DNA of 64,000 bases, from NCBI RefSeq assembly GCF_016587415.1, contig NZ_BNJI01000002.1:1178001-1242000 (forward strand), read 5' to 3'. Under the pieces are notes generated by a model. The model saw only the letters and a list, made by a program, of their open reading frames with translations. It was not told the DNA's origin and did not search any database. This stretch comes from Ktedonobacter sp. SOSP1-85. Its GTDB lineage: Bacteria > Chloroflexota > Ktedonobacteria > Ktedonobacterales > Ktedonobacteraceae. Made by a program: the position numbers and the translations under genes. Positions within the stretch are counted from its first letter, which is position 1. Each line of letters opens with the position of its first letter. Shown here piece after piece: positions 9,019 through 16,905 of this stretch.

Positions 9019-9195
9019 CTGCTACCTTTCTCATACTCAAACGTGTGCAAGACACGCCCGAGCGGTCAGTTCTTCCTGCTTCATCGTCGATAGCCAGCGC
9101 ACGGGAACCTTTGGATCAGCCCTCCCGTTTCGGTCTCACATCAACTCCCCAGGCATTTTACGTCCGGCAGTAGCCACTCTCCAGGACGGCCAGCG
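9019..9195 (-). ncRNA. Putative TnpB guide RNA scaffold (omega RNA), copy 1
   Basis: The 177 bases between the tnpB stop and the transposon right end are non-coding but strongly conserved with copies 2 and 3, including a GTGAGACCGAAACGGGAGGG block and a terminal hairpin CGTGT-CTTGC-ACACG. In IS605/IS607 systems this zone is transcribed as the TnpB guide RNA, whose guide lies just outside the right end. The guide here would be the first bases after 9019 on the minus strand, covering the start of the downstream gene. Exact RNA ends are unknown. Confidence 0.5.
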
Positions 9196-10491
9196 TTACG
9201 CGTGAAGCTGGCGAAGCTGTTGTGTTGCGAACCAGGCCAGGTTCAACGCGGCATTGAGGTCCCGATCGATGACCAGCCCACAGGCCAAGCACTCATAGGT
9301 GCGGTGTTTGAGCGGCATCCTCTTCTTGACCTGTCCACAGCACGAACAGCGTTTGGTCGAGGGAAACCAGCGCGAGGCGATGAAGAGATTGCCCCCGGCG
9401 TTGGCCACTTTGGTCTTGAGGAACTGCAACAACTGCCCCATCGCGGCATCGGCTACGGCACGCGAGAGCTTCCGGTTGGCCATCATCCCCAGGATGTTGA
9501 GGTCTTCGATGCCGATGGCCCCACAGGTTCGCGCCAGTTCGGTCGTGAACTTGTGTTGGACATCCCGCCGGGTGTTGGCGATCTGCTGATGTTTGCGCGC
9601 GACCTTGAGCCGTTGTTTTTCATACTTCCTGCTGAACACGGTTCGCTTGGTTTGAGGGTCTTTCGTCTTCTGTTTCTTTGACAGCTTCCGTTGCAGCTTG
9701 CCGAGCTTCTTGAGATGGAGCGCGAACGGCCTTTGGTTCTCAAGCCGTCGTCCATCGCTCACCACAGCAGCTTGCTTCAAGCCCACATCCACCCCCACCA
9801 CTGCTTCGGGGGTTTTGAGGCGCTCCCGTGTGATCTCTACCTGGATGGAGATGTACCAGTGGCCCGCTTCGCAGCTGACGGTCCCCCCCAGGATCTTGAC
9901 GCGTTCGCACGCGACGTGCTTGCGCCTGTTGCGTTTCTTCGTGGGAGTGGTGGCTGCCCCCTTTTCGACGAAGCGCAGTTTTTCTGCCAGGTTCACCGTC
10001 CCCAGTTTGCGTAGGAGCTTGCCCCGGTCCTTCTTCGTTTGGCGTTGATCGAGGATGAAGCGGCCAAGCCCGGGGATCGAGATCCAATGGCTTCCCAAGG
10101 TGAATTTATCGTTGGAGAGATAGAACGATTCGTGCGACTTCCCCTTTTTCTTGTACTGGGGGTAGTTCGCTCTGCCTGCAAAGAAGTTGTCATACGCTTT
10201 CTTGAGGTCGTCGAAGGCTCCCTCCACCACACATTTCGTGACGTCATAGGTCCAGGGGTACTCGTGTTCTCGAATCCGGTTGAATTGCTTCTTGAGTGCG
10301 AGGGCATGCGGCGGTTTGAGCACGCGCTGCTCCTCGGGAACGGTTTCCTGCTCAGCTTTATACGCCTGATACTGCTTTTCCCACTGCTCGCGCCCCCAAT
10401 TGTAGAGAAAGCGCCTCGTGCCACAGGCTCGTTTGAGATACTCCACCTGTTCAGGGGTGGGATTCATCCGGATCTTGTGTGCGGTTTTCAT
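9196..10491 (-). CDS. tnpB: TnpB RNA-guided nuclease of IS607-type copy 1
   Basis: The 431-residue protein has the N-terminal helix-turn-helix region (MNPTPEQVEYLKRACGTRR, FLYNWGREQW) and a split RuvC fold: GVDVGLKQAAVVSD with the first Asp, GIEDLN with the Glu, a zinc ribbon CSCCGQ...CLACG, and RDLNAALNLA with the last Asp. All catalytic positions are present, so cleavage should be possible. ATG 10491 begins MKTAHKIRMN, matching the other copies; the longer frame to 10536 starts inside the tnpA end. TnpB cuts DNA guided by the right-end RNA and favours transposon retention. Confidence 0.92.
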   Translation of the reverse strand: MKTAHKIRMNPTPEQVEYLKRACGTRRFLYNWGREQWEKQYQAYKAEQETVPEEQRVLKPPHALALKKQFNRIREHEYPWTYDVTKCVVEGAFDDLKKAYDNFFAGRANYPQYKKKGKSHESFYLSNDKFTLGSHWISIPGLGRFILDQRQTKKDRGKLLRKLGTVNLAEKLRFVEKGAATTPTKKRNRRKHVACERVKILGGTVSCEAGHWYISIQVEITRERLKTPEAVVGVDVGLKQAAVVSDGRRLENQRPFALHLKKLGKLQRKLSKKQKTKDPQTKRTVFSRKYEKQRLKVARKHQQIANTRRDVQHKFTTELARTCGAIGIEDLNILGMMANRKLSRAVADAAMGQLLQFLKTKVANAGGNLFIASRWFPSTKRCSCCGQVKKRMPLKHRTYECLACGLVIDRDLNAALNLAWFATQQLRQLHA

Positions 10492-10507
10492 CCTTGAGCG
10501 CCTTTTC

Positions 10508-11080
10508 TCACGCGTTGCGGTAATTCCGCAGGCCATGCAATCTCGATGAAAAACAGTGGAGAATGCTCATCACATCCTGGACACGCTCTTGTTGTGGAGA
10601 GAGCGTCTCGGTGTTCATCACGACCAATTCTGTGTGGTGGATCTCGCACAGATGTTTGATCAGAGCAAAGCCAAAGCGCGCCAGCCGATCCTGGTGCGCA
10701 ACGAGCACACGCTCCACTTCTCCTGCCACAATGGCATCCACCAGAGCCAGAAACCGTTTGCGCTCAACATTGAGACCCCCACCGATCTCCAGAATCCAGT
10801 CATCCACCACCAGCTGCTTGGAGGCCGCGTAGTTCGAGAGCGCTCCTCGTTGGTTCTGCAAGTCCGGTTGTTGAGCAGGACTGGACACCCGACAATAGGC
10901 GATCGTTCGGCGAGCGGCTGGCGGCTTCGGAAGGTTGAGTGCCGTGGCCAGATCGGCCTCATTGTAGTAGCGGCGCCCGGAAAGCGTTCGTTTGGCTTTG
11001 AGCCTGCCTTCTCGGTCCCAGCGCTGCAACGTTTTCACGCTGACACCCACCTGCTTGGCAAATTGTGCGACTGAGTACAT
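10508..11080 (-). CDS. tnpA: IS607-type serine recombinase TnpA, copy 1
   Basis: The 190-residue protein begins with a MerR-like helix-turn-helix (SVAQFAKQVGVSVKTLQRWD) followed by a serine-recombinase core: AYCRVSSPAQQPDL with the nucleophile Ser, then HQDRLARFG. IS607 TnpA proteins have this N-terminal DNA-binding arrangement. The frame ends RNYRNA, 19 residues shorter than copies 2 and 3, whose C-terminus runs on into the tnpB start. Only 6 bases separate the -10 box (11087-11092) from the ATG, suggesting a leaderless mRNA. Confidence 0.9.
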   Translation of the reverse strand: MYSVAQFAKQVGVSVKTLQRWDREGRLKAKRTLSGRRYYNEADLATALNLPKPPAARRTIAYCRVSSPAQQPDLQNQRGALSNYAASKQLVVDDWILEIGGGLNVERKRFLALVDAIVAGEVERVLVAHQDRLARFGFALIKHLCEIHHTELVVMNTETLSPQQERVQDVMSILHCFSSRLHGLRNYRNA

Positions 11081-11086
11081 ATAATG

Positions 11087-11116
11087 ATATTAGTTCACTT
11101 TCGTGCACTTTGTCAA
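11087..11116 (-). promoter_or_regulatory. tnpA promoter, copy 1
   Basis: On the minus strand there is TTGACA, an 18-bp spacer and TAATAT, with the tnpA ATG 6 bases further on. The spacer contains two AGTG steps 8 bp apart that could be contacted by the TnpA helix-turn-helix. Confidence 0.65.
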
Positions 11117-11215
11117 TACCTAGTACATATCTCCTTATAGTGTGTAAAGGTCTGGGCTTCGTGAACATTATAGCCTATAGTGGTATATAGGGGCATGGAG
11201 CCGGGAATGTGACGC

Positions 11216-11881
11216 CTATGAAGGAAGCGTAACCTCCACTTGCCGCTGTTTATTGAAGCGCAGCATGCGCATTCCCTCACGGAATCCGTACACGCTGTAG
11301 ATCCAGGTCGCGATGGCAGCTCCAAGGCCACATACAAGCCACTGCATGTCAATAGTCATTCCACCTGATGTTATAGGTGTTGCGGGGACGGCAAACAGCG
11401 CCACAAGTGCGACCAGGCAGGTCCATGAGGCGAGCCAGTAGTCGATGCGCCTGTTGAAGATGCGCGCGAAGGGGTAGAAATGCAAACCCACAATCAAGAC
11501 AATAATGGGGATGAGGATCTCAGCATGACCGCTTATATTGCAAATCGCTGATGCAATACCAATGAAAACGCCCTCCAGCCCAAAGATGATGCCATACCAC
11601 TTGCCCATATTTCGGCCTTGTGCCTGCTGCTCAGCCGTCGCGACGGGAAACCGACGCGCCAAGACGAGCAGGTAGATCCCCGCGATAAGTTGTATGATGC
11701 CGGTGAGCCACACGAGTGGCGAGAGAAAGGCATTTCCCCAGCCATTCAAGGCTGATATAGCCAGCGAGGCCCAGGCGGTGCTGAAGAAAGCCATTAACAA
11801 TACACCAGAGGCGGCTCCCATCATGGCGGCCCTGGGAATAGAGTGATCCTGCACGAAAGGTTTCTCCTTCTGCAAATGCAC
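11216..11881 (-). CDS. Hypothetical multi-pass membrane protein
   Basis: The 221-residue protein has about six hydrophobic segments separated by short loops (for example ASGVLLMAFFSTAWASLAI, LVWLTGIIQLIAGIYLLVL, ILIPIIVLIVGLHFYPFARI), a short cytosolic N-terminus and a basic C-terminal tail (MLRFNKQRQVEV). I cannot name the family with confidence. It is single, separated from IS607-type copy 1 by about 80 bp containing no gene. Confidence 0.7.
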   Translation of the reverse strand: MHLQKEKPFVQDHSIPRAAMMGAASGVLLMAFFSTAWASLAISALNGWGNAFLSPLVWLTGIIQLIAGIYLLVLARRFPVATAEQQAQGRNMGKWYGIIFGLEGVFIGIASAICNISGHAEILIPIIVLIVGLHFYPFARIFNRRIDYWLASWTCLVALVALFAVPATPITSGGMTIDMQWLVCGLGAAIATWIYSVYGFREGMRMLRFNKQRQVEVTLPS

Positions 11882-12095
11882 AGCAATTTTTGTTCTGTTT
11901 ATCCTATCACATTTTTCCTATTTGATGTCTGAGCCTGTTTACTTTCCCTTCGTACCGTAGGCACGAAGAGGTATGGTGTATGGGAGCGAAAAGATCAGCA
12001 GGTGCCAGTCTAAACAGATTGAGCTGGAAGCGCTGATCTATATCTCCTCTGGAAAGGTGAGATGCAAGTCAGCGCTCAAACCGGTGCGCGCACGG

Positions 12096-13019
12096 CTACA
12101 AAGATTTGAAGTAGGAGAGCCATGTCTCAAACGTTTGAAATCCCACCGACTCGTACAAACGCACTGCACCTGTGGGATTAGCTGCATCGACACTAATGTA
12201 TGCCTTGATTATCCCAAGAGCATGCAGTGTACGCAAATTTTGGAGGAGGAGTGCACGACCAAGTCCAAGACTTCGGTGTAATGGGTGGGTTCCGAGGCTA
12301 TCGATAAAGCCAACAACCTCATCAATTCCTTCGCGTTTCATGGGCTCAATGCTAGCAGTGCAAAAGCTGGCCAGGGTGCTGTCAGGGGCTACCGCCAGAA
12401 GATCGATCTCAGGCCGATAGTTAGGATCAAGCTTCTCCGCACGCAATTCCTCACTGGTAATTGGGAGGGAGTTCCAGTGTTCTCGAAATGCCACATTATG
12501 CAAATCAGTAAAACCCTCGACATCTGCCAATGTCGCGGTGCGAATCGTGTAGCCACTGGGTACTTCTGGAGCAGGTGGAGTCTCATGTAGCGCCCGTTTC
12601 ATGGTGAAAAAATAGCGTTCACGAGTAAAGTTGTTCGCTTCCAGAAACTGAAAACGAGCGGGATGATCCGCACGCGACGCGGTAAACAGACGAGATGCAC
12701 GATCCGCACGCTGCTGCCGGGTCTCCTGCTCCGCCCACTGTAAAGCACTCGCCTCTATACCCTGACCCATGGCCGTTTGCCGAAGGTAATACCAGTAACG
12801 GCCTTCCGTCAGGCTCTCTGTCTCATTAAAGTGGAGCCGCGCAAACCCTTGTATGTTGCCAGCATCATCAAGCCATACCTGGAATCGTTCGGTGGCCTGA
12901 TTTTTTTGGAGCGCGTGGCGATGAAGATCGAGATCAACCGTATCTGCAGTTTCACAAATACGGAGGAATTCATCAATACGAACAAAATCATCCGGCAACG
13001 TAACCAAGCGAGAAATCAT
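12096..13019 (-). CDS. Tandem-GNAT acetyltransferase
   Basis: The 307-residue protein has two GNAT folds in a row. The second (from about residue 155, SGYTIRTATLADVEGFTDLH) is complete, with the acetyl-CoA-binding block LHRSLGLGRALLLQNLRTL and the final strand VRLYESVGFQTFETW. The first half (residues 1-145) keeps the fold but lacks a clear Q/RxxGxG/A loop, so it is probably structural. The architecture resembles mycothiol-synthase-like proteins; the substrate is unknown. Confidence 0.85.
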   Translation of the reverse strand: MISRLVTLPDDFVRIDEFLRICETADTVDLDLHRHALQKNQATERFQVWLDDAGNIQGFARLHFNETESLTEGRYWYYLRQTAMGQGIEASALQWAEQETRQQRADRASRLFTASRADHPARFQFLEANNFTRERYFFTMKRALHETPPAPEVPSGYTIRTATLADVEGFTDLHNVAFREHWNSLPITSEELRAEKLDPNYRPEIDLLAVAPDSTLASFCTASIEPMKREGIDEVVGFIDSLGTHPLHRSLGLGRALLLQNLRTLHALGIIKAYISVDAANPTGAVRLYESVGFQTFETWLSYFKSL

Positions 13020-13142
13020 CTACAATGCTTCCTTTATCTTCACCATTTATTCTTGTTTATTGATGAGGTGTGAGGAAACTGTATCACACGAAGAAGGAGA
13101 AAGGCAAACCATTGGCGCGTGAGAAGCTGAAGTGGCGAATCG

Positions 13143-13171
13143 TTGACAACTAACGTTAGTTGCGTTATGAT
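13143..13171 (+). promoter_or_regulatory. Promoter with perfect palindrome in the spacer
   Basis: TTGACA (13143-13148), a 17-bp spacer and TATGAT (13166-13171) form a near-consensus promoter. The 16-bp perfect palindrome CAACTAACGTTAGTTG (13147-13162) fills the spacer and the end of the -35 box, the typical place for a repressor operator. The ATG of the next gene is at 13206. Confidence 0.7.
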
Positions 13172-13205
13172 CCAGGGGAGATGATGTAATGAAGCGAGGA
13201 AGTTT

Positions 13206-13763
13206 ATGGCTCTTTTTACTGATGCCCTTGTGCAAGAGATCGCGGCCCTGGTCCGCCAGCGTTATCGGGAACTGGGGATGGCGTTGGGTGAGCCGGAGTT
13301 GCCTGCGGGTCAGAGGCGGCTGGATGAGGGAAGTTCCCTGTGGCAGGAGCTAGATCTGTTGATACGCATTGCTAATGGAGAGCATGCGCGTATGCGCGCG
13401 ACCAGGGATGATATCCAGCGCGCCGAGGTGGCGCTGGGTCACCTCCTGGATCTCCTGTTGGGAAACGCACTGCGCTCCAAAACTAGCTTTCCTGCTGGCT
13501 TCTGGCAGACAGATATAGGTATCCTGGTCTCGCGTGTGCGCTGGTGGATCTCGGTCGATGACCTGATTACGATCAGTAACGCGGCTGCACTGGCCTTTGG
13601 CGAGAATACCCAGGCGAACCGGATGCGTATTGGGCGGGCGATTGAGAGTGGCTTGCTGGAGTGGATTCCCGATCCCTCCGTGGCCAATCCCCAGCAAAAT
13701 AAGCGCGTGCTTCGCACCCAGGTGGAGCGCCTGGGTGCTCAACGCCGACTTTTAGAAGAATAA
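13206..13763 (+). CDS. Hypothetical protein with helix-turn-helix-like C-terminal part
   Basis: I do not recognise the family. The 185-residue protein is helical and soluble. Residues about 120-165 (DLITISNAAALAFG...MRIGRAIESGLLEW) resemble a winged or MerR/excisionase-type helix-turn-helix in which the protein states a cue (LITISNAA) and then a recognition helix. The strong promoter with a palindromic operator directly upstream would suit autoregulation by a DNA-binding protein, but this is inference. A DUF3291 gene and a GIY-YIG gene follow in the same direction. Confidence 0.6.
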   Translation: MALFTDALVQEIAALVRQRYRELGMALGEPELPAGQRRLDEGSSLWQELDLLIRIANGEHARMRATRDDIQRAEVALGHLLDLLLGNALRSKTSFPAGFWQTDIGILVSRVRWWISVDDLITISNAAALAFGENTQANRMRIGRAIESGLLEWIPDPSVANPQQNKRVLRTQVERLGAQRRLLEE

Positions 13764-13801
13764 ACAGATCGTTGCTTCTAGAAAGGAAAGCCAAACAATT
13801 T

Positions 13802-14293
13802 ATGTATCATATTGCCCAGGTCAATATGGCCTACGCCCTCGCGCTGTTGGGCGATCCAGGTCTGGCCGCTTTTGCCGCTCAACTAGACCAAATCTACGCG
13901 CTTGCCGAGGCCAGTCCGGGCTTTATCTGGCGCTTAAAGGCCGAGGACATTTCTTCATCTTCGCATGATCTGCCCACAGATGAGCGGCTCTTTGCAACTA
14001 TATCGGTCTGGTCCTCCATCGAGGCACTCAGGGCCTTTACCTATCAGGGGAAACACGCGCAGGTGATGCGTCGCCGGCGAGAATGGTTTGTCCCCTTGAA
14101 GGGAGCCTACATCGCCCTATGGTGGGTACCAGCAGGACACACACCTGACCTGGCCGAGGTAAAAGAGCGCATGGATTATCTACGCCTGCATGGTCCAACA
14201 CTCTTTGCCTTCTCCTTTAGCCAAAACTTTCCAGTTCCCGCCACGGAAGGCGACAAGGCCGAAAGCGTTGGAAGGGCGAGCATCAATGAATAA
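13802..14293 (+). CDS. DUF3291 domain protein
   Basis: The 163-residue protein has the DUF3291 pattern: YHIAQVNMAYALALLGDPG at the start, SPGFIWRLKAED, LFATISVWSSIEALRAFTY, RREWFVPLKGAYIALWWVPAGHTP near the end. The fold is of the ferredoxin-like, monooxygenase-related (dimeric alpha-beta barrel) type; the function is not established. ATG 13802 is preferred over the frame-opening codon at 13772 because the conserved domain begins there. It overlaps the next gene by 8 bases. Confidence 0.85.
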   Translation: MYHIAQVNMAYALALLGDPGLAAFAAQLDQIYALAEASPGFIWRLKAEDISSSSHDLPTDERLFATISVWSSIEALRAFTYQGKHAQVMRRRREWFVPLKGAYIALWWVPAGHTPDLAEVKERMDYLRLHGPTLFAFSFSQNFPVPATEGDKAESVGRASINE

Positions 14294-14624
14294 ACGAAAA
14301 GCTCTTATCAATGAATACAAAGAACGCAAGCGCCGTGGTTGTGTCTATCTGATTACGAATACCACCACAGGGCAGTATATCATAGGCTATAGCGCGAATA
14401 TAGAGAGCGAGCAGAACAAGTTTCAATTTGGGCAGATGACGGGCGTCGCCTTCCATCCCAAACTTCGCCAGAACTGGGCGGAGTTACGCGCTCACGCCTT
14501 TACATTCAAGATATTGGAAGAGCTGGAACAAAAGCCCGGCCAGAGCCATGAAGCCTTTATGGACGATTTGCAAGCGCTTGAACAGCTCTATCGTGCTACC
14601 CTTGACCCTGCACAGGAATATTGA
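14286..14624 (+). CDS. GIY-YIG nuclease family protein
   Basis: The 112-residue protein has the GIY-YIG layout: GCVYLITNTTTGQYIIGYSANIE at about residues 18-40 supplies the two short strands, with the second motif reading YIIG. This corresponds to the small stand-alone members that lack a separate DNA-binding domain. ATG 14286 follows GGAAGGGCGAG and overlaps the stop of the DUF3291 gene, so the two are probably coupled. Nuclease activity is not certain because the later Arg/Glu positions are not obvious to me. Confidence 0.75.
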   Translation: MNKRKALINEYKERKRRGCVYLITNTTTGQYIIGYSANIESEQNKFQFGQMTGVAFHPKLRQNWAELRAHAFTFKILEELEQKPGQSHEAFMDDLQALEQLYRATLDPAQEY

Positions 14625-14686
14625 CATTCATTCTTCTATCAAACCGGTGCGCGTCCATCTACCCAGGGTAGCGGCAATGTAGAGCA

Positions 14687-15190
14687 TCATATCGTCTTTT
14701 GCTCTTTGAAATAGGCATTGATGAAGCGCGCGTGCTCAGCATGCGCTTTGCTGAAATCTACATCATGCAGGTTAGCATTGCTGAAATCGACACTGTGAAG
14801 CACGGTATTGGTGAGTTCGGCTCCAAGGAGCTGTGCCTCCTGTAGATCGGCCTCGGTCAGGTCGGCATTGGTCAAAAGGGCGAAGCGGAGATCGACACCA
14901 AATAAATTAGCCTGGCGAAAGGAGGTTGCATTGCAATCGGCCTGGCCAAGATTCGCACCTTCCAGGTCGGCTCCGTTGAAGTCAGCGGCGTTGAGGAGAG
15001 ATTCCATGAGATTGGCCCCACGCAGGTTGGCCCCTTTTACGTGTGCTCGACTCATATTGATACGCGCCAGTTGCGCTCCCTGGAGATCCACTCCTTCGAG
15101 GTCGGGCTCGATCTCAGGGTGGTTCTGTCTCCATTGATTCCAGTCCTCAATGCCCTTTTTCAGCAGGGCAAGATGAGTGAGATTGGCCAT
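14687..15190 (-). CDS. Pentapeptide-repeat protein
   Basis: From about residue 30 to 155 the 167-residue protein is made of tandem A(D/N)LxX five-residue steps (EGVDLQGAQLARINMSRAHV, GANLRGANLMESLLNAADF, ADLTEADLQEAQLLGAELTN), which fold into a right-handed quadrilateral beta-helix. Some such proteins mimic DNA and protect gyrase; many have no known role. The N-terminus is a short helix. It is convergent with the GIY-YIG gene. Confidence 0.93.
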   Translation of the reverse strand: MANLTHLALLKKGIEDWNQWRQNHPEIEPDLEGVDLQGAQLARINMSRAHVKGANLRGANLMESLLNAADFNGADLEGANLGQADCNATSFRQANLFGVDLRFALLTNADLTEADLQEAQLLGAELTNTVLHSVDFSNANLHDVDFSKAHAEHARFINAYFKEQKTI

Positions 15191-15270
15191 GCGCTTATTC
15201 TCCTACGAACAAGTATTGTTTCGCTCTACATATTAACTTCACCTCGGCTCGCAAGCTCGCCTCGGGTTAG

Positions 15271-15320
15271 GAAGGAGTGGTGTGCCTCGCGGTAGTTACC
15301 GCGAGGCACACCACTCCTTC
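15271..15320. terminator. Long perfect hairpin between pentapeptide and SDR genes
   Basis: A 24-bp perfect inverted repeat with a 2-base centre (15295-15296). It follows the SDR gene stop on the minus strand by about 33 bp and precedes the pentapeptide gene. No T-run. Confidence 0.55.
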
Positions 15321-15352
15321 TTACCATAGGATATCACGCCTGGAGCGTCTTA

Positions 15353-16078
15353 TTACAGACGGCTGTCCCATTGCTGCTGTATCTGATGATAGAAGGCTGC
15401 TGGATCAGCAGCCAGCGCGGTCTTGATCTCATGGCTCGGCTTGTCGGCAAGGACTTCCTCACGGTCAGCGAGAATGCCTTCAATAGTCGCCTGAGCGATG
15501 TCTTGAGGTCGAGACTTGGGGCCAGGGAAGGAGGAGGCCATCTCGGTATCGATAAAGCCAGCGTGGACGCCGGTGACCAACGTTCCCTGTGCTCGCAACT
15601 CGATACGGATGCTATTCGTGATAGACCAGGCAGCCGCCTTAGATGCGCTGTAGGAGCCAAGAACGGGATTCGAGAACCAGCTCACAACGGAAAGCATATT
15701 GACGAGAGCTCCTCCTCCATTCTGTTTAAGGATTGGGGCGAACGCCCGACTTATGGCCAATGTTCCCAGATAGTTCGTCTCTATCTCCTGGCGCGCTTCA
15801 TCTATCGACGTAGGCGCGGCATGAGAGTTTACATACGCAGCACCAGCATTGTTGATCAGGATGTTGACATCCTGGTAAGCTTGCGCGGCTGCCTCGATAT
15901 CCTCCTTGCTGGTAACGTCGAGCTTGATTGGCTGGATACGGGGATCATCTGCCTCTATGAGTCTCCTGGCGCCAACATACACTTTACGTGCTCCCGCGTC
16001 GAGTAAGGCCTGGACAAAGGCTTTCCCCAACCCTCGATTACCACCGGTCACCAGAGCGATTGAACCTTCGATTTGCAT
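15353..16078 (-). CDS. SDR-family oxidoreductase
   Basis: The 241-residue classical short-chain dehydrogenase has TGGNRGLGKA (cofactor loop, residues 11-20), NNAGAAY, the SVVSW serine, and the catalytic Y-x-x-x-K in GSYSASKAA. ATG 16078 is preferred over 16105 because GAAAGGAAAA stands just before it. The gene lies downstream of a TetR gene in the same direction, with a 34-bp palindrome between them that very likely is the regulator's operator, so it is probably the TetR target. The substrate is unknown. Confidence 0.9.
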   Translation of the reverse strand: MQIEGSIALVTGGNRGLGKAFVQALLDAGARKVYVGARRLIEADDPRIQPIKLDVTSKEDIEAAAQAYQDVNILINNAGAAYVNSHAAPTSIDEARQEIETNYLGTLAISRAFAPILKQNGGGALVNMLSVVSWFSNPVLGSYSASKAAAWSITNSIRIELRAQGTLVTGVHAGFIDTEMASSFPGPKSRPQDIAQATIEGILADREEVLADKPSHEIKTALAADPAAFYHQIQQQWDSRL

Positions 16079-16124
16079 AGCCGTTTTCCTTTCGTAACTA
16101 ATCACACTATATCGATCTAACTTA

Positions 16125-16158
16125 CTCTCATGTTGGAATAATTATTCCAACATGAGAG
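16125..16158. promoter_or_regulatory. 34-bp perfect palindrome, likely TetR operator for the SDR gene
   Basis: Each arm contains CATGTTGGAAT and its complement, meeting at AATAATTATT. It stands 47 bp before the SDR start, just upstream of a possible -10 box TATAGT. The same CATGTTGGAAT half-site occurs inside the tetR promoter (16795-16805). Confidence 0.75.
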
Positions 16159-16168
16159 CAAAAAAAAT

Positions 16169-16750
16169 TTAGTCAAAGACAGACAGAGTTGTGCGCGCGA
16201 TATTCTGGAGCACCTCACGCTCAACGTTAGCGCGTGCGAGCACACGAATGCTGATCAGGGCACCGAGCAGAAAATGGGCGAATTGATGTGGATCATATGT
16301 CCAGGCAAGTTCGCCTGCCGCCTGTGCTTTGATGAGAAGGCGGTAGAAGGCCTCTTCCATAACTTTGTAGGCGGCCTGCACACGCGTGCGCACATCGGGA
16401 TCATGAGGGGCCAATTCGACACTGGCGTTGACCAGGAAGCAGCCACGATGTTTGGGATCATTGAGCAACATATCGATATATGTTTGAAAAATGCTCGCCA
16501 GAACCTCGCGCAACGGTCCAGATTGCTGGCGAAAGTCCTCGATTTGTCCCTGGTTTCGGGCGCAATAGCGATCCAGCGCAGCCAGGTATAATGAGTGTTT
16601 ATCGCCAAACGTATCGTAAAGGCTTCCACGCCCGATACCCGTGTGCGCCACCAGGTCCTCGACCGATGAGCCTTCATATCCCCGCTCCCAGAACAGGTCC
16701 ATTGCCTGTTGCAGTACCTGCTCCGGTTGAAATGCTTTCTTGCCTGCCAT
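16169..16750 (-). CDS. TetR/AcrR-family repressor
   Basis: The 193-residue protein begins MAGKKAFQPEQVLQQAMDLF and carries the TetR helix-turn-helix (GYEGSSVEDLVAHTGIGRGSLYDTFGDKHSL). The C-terminal half (about residues 80-190) is the ligand-binding, dimerising part, with a QFAHFLLGALISIRVLARAN segment like that of the SDR/aldehyde-linked TetR_C proteins. ATG 16750 is chosen because the conserved domain starts there and GGAGG lies upstream. The promoter at 16786-16815 contains the half-site of the downstream palindrome, so it should repress itself and the SDR gene. Confidence 0.92.
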   Translation of the reverse strand: MAGKKAFQPEQVLQQAMDLFWERGYEGSSVEDLVAHTGIGRGSLYDTFGDKHSLYLAALDRYCARNQGQIEDFRQQSGPLREVLASIFQTYIDMLLNDPKHRGCFLVNASVELAPHDPDVRTRVQAAYKVMEEAFYRLLIKAQAAGELAWTYDPHQFAHFLLGALISIRVLARANVEREVLQNIARTTLSVFD

Positions 16751-16785
16751 AGTCCTGTCTCTGCTTCCTCCTTCTCTTAGTGGTA

Positions 16786-16815
16786 AGTATAAACCATGTT
16801 GGAATGAAAAGTCAA
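16786..16815 (-). promoter_or_regulatory. tetR promoter containing operator half-site
   Basis: On the minus strand TTGACT (16815-16810), an 18-bp spacer and TATACT (16791-16786). ATTCCAACATG, half of the 16125-16158 palindrome, fills the spacer. Confidence 0.7.
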
Positions 16816-16905
16816 GGATGTGATGAATCTTCGCGCTTATGGCTCTCACAGGCAGGGAAGGTCGAGGCGTGGGTCGGGCGAATCCGATCCGCACCTCGGC
16901 TTTTC

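Larger units (their letters stand above)
9019..11134 (-). mobile_element. IS607-type transposon, copy 1 (tnpA, tnpB, right-end RNA region)
   Basis: The 2116-bp limits come from alignment with the two other copies. The left end (GGAG..TGTA.TAGGT.TTGACA) is at 11134 and the right end (..GAGAAAGGTAGCAG) at 9019. It encodes a serine-recombinase TnpA with MerR-like helix-turn-helix and an intact TnpB. It is clearly diverged from copies 2 and 3 yet colinear. IS607-family elements move by serine recombination at a dinucleotide and leave no target duplication. The element lies between co-directional genes. Confidence 0.9.

Noticed and set aside
11973..12281. 102-codon plus-strand frame at the end of the tandem-GNAT gene
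   Set aside because: It is antisense to a well-supported gene over most of its length.
15271..15285. The arm of the hairpin at 15271 shares AAGGAGTGGTGT with the left end of IS607-type copy 3
   Set aside because: Only 12 bases match, and the following promoter-like part of the transposon end is absent; probably coincidence.
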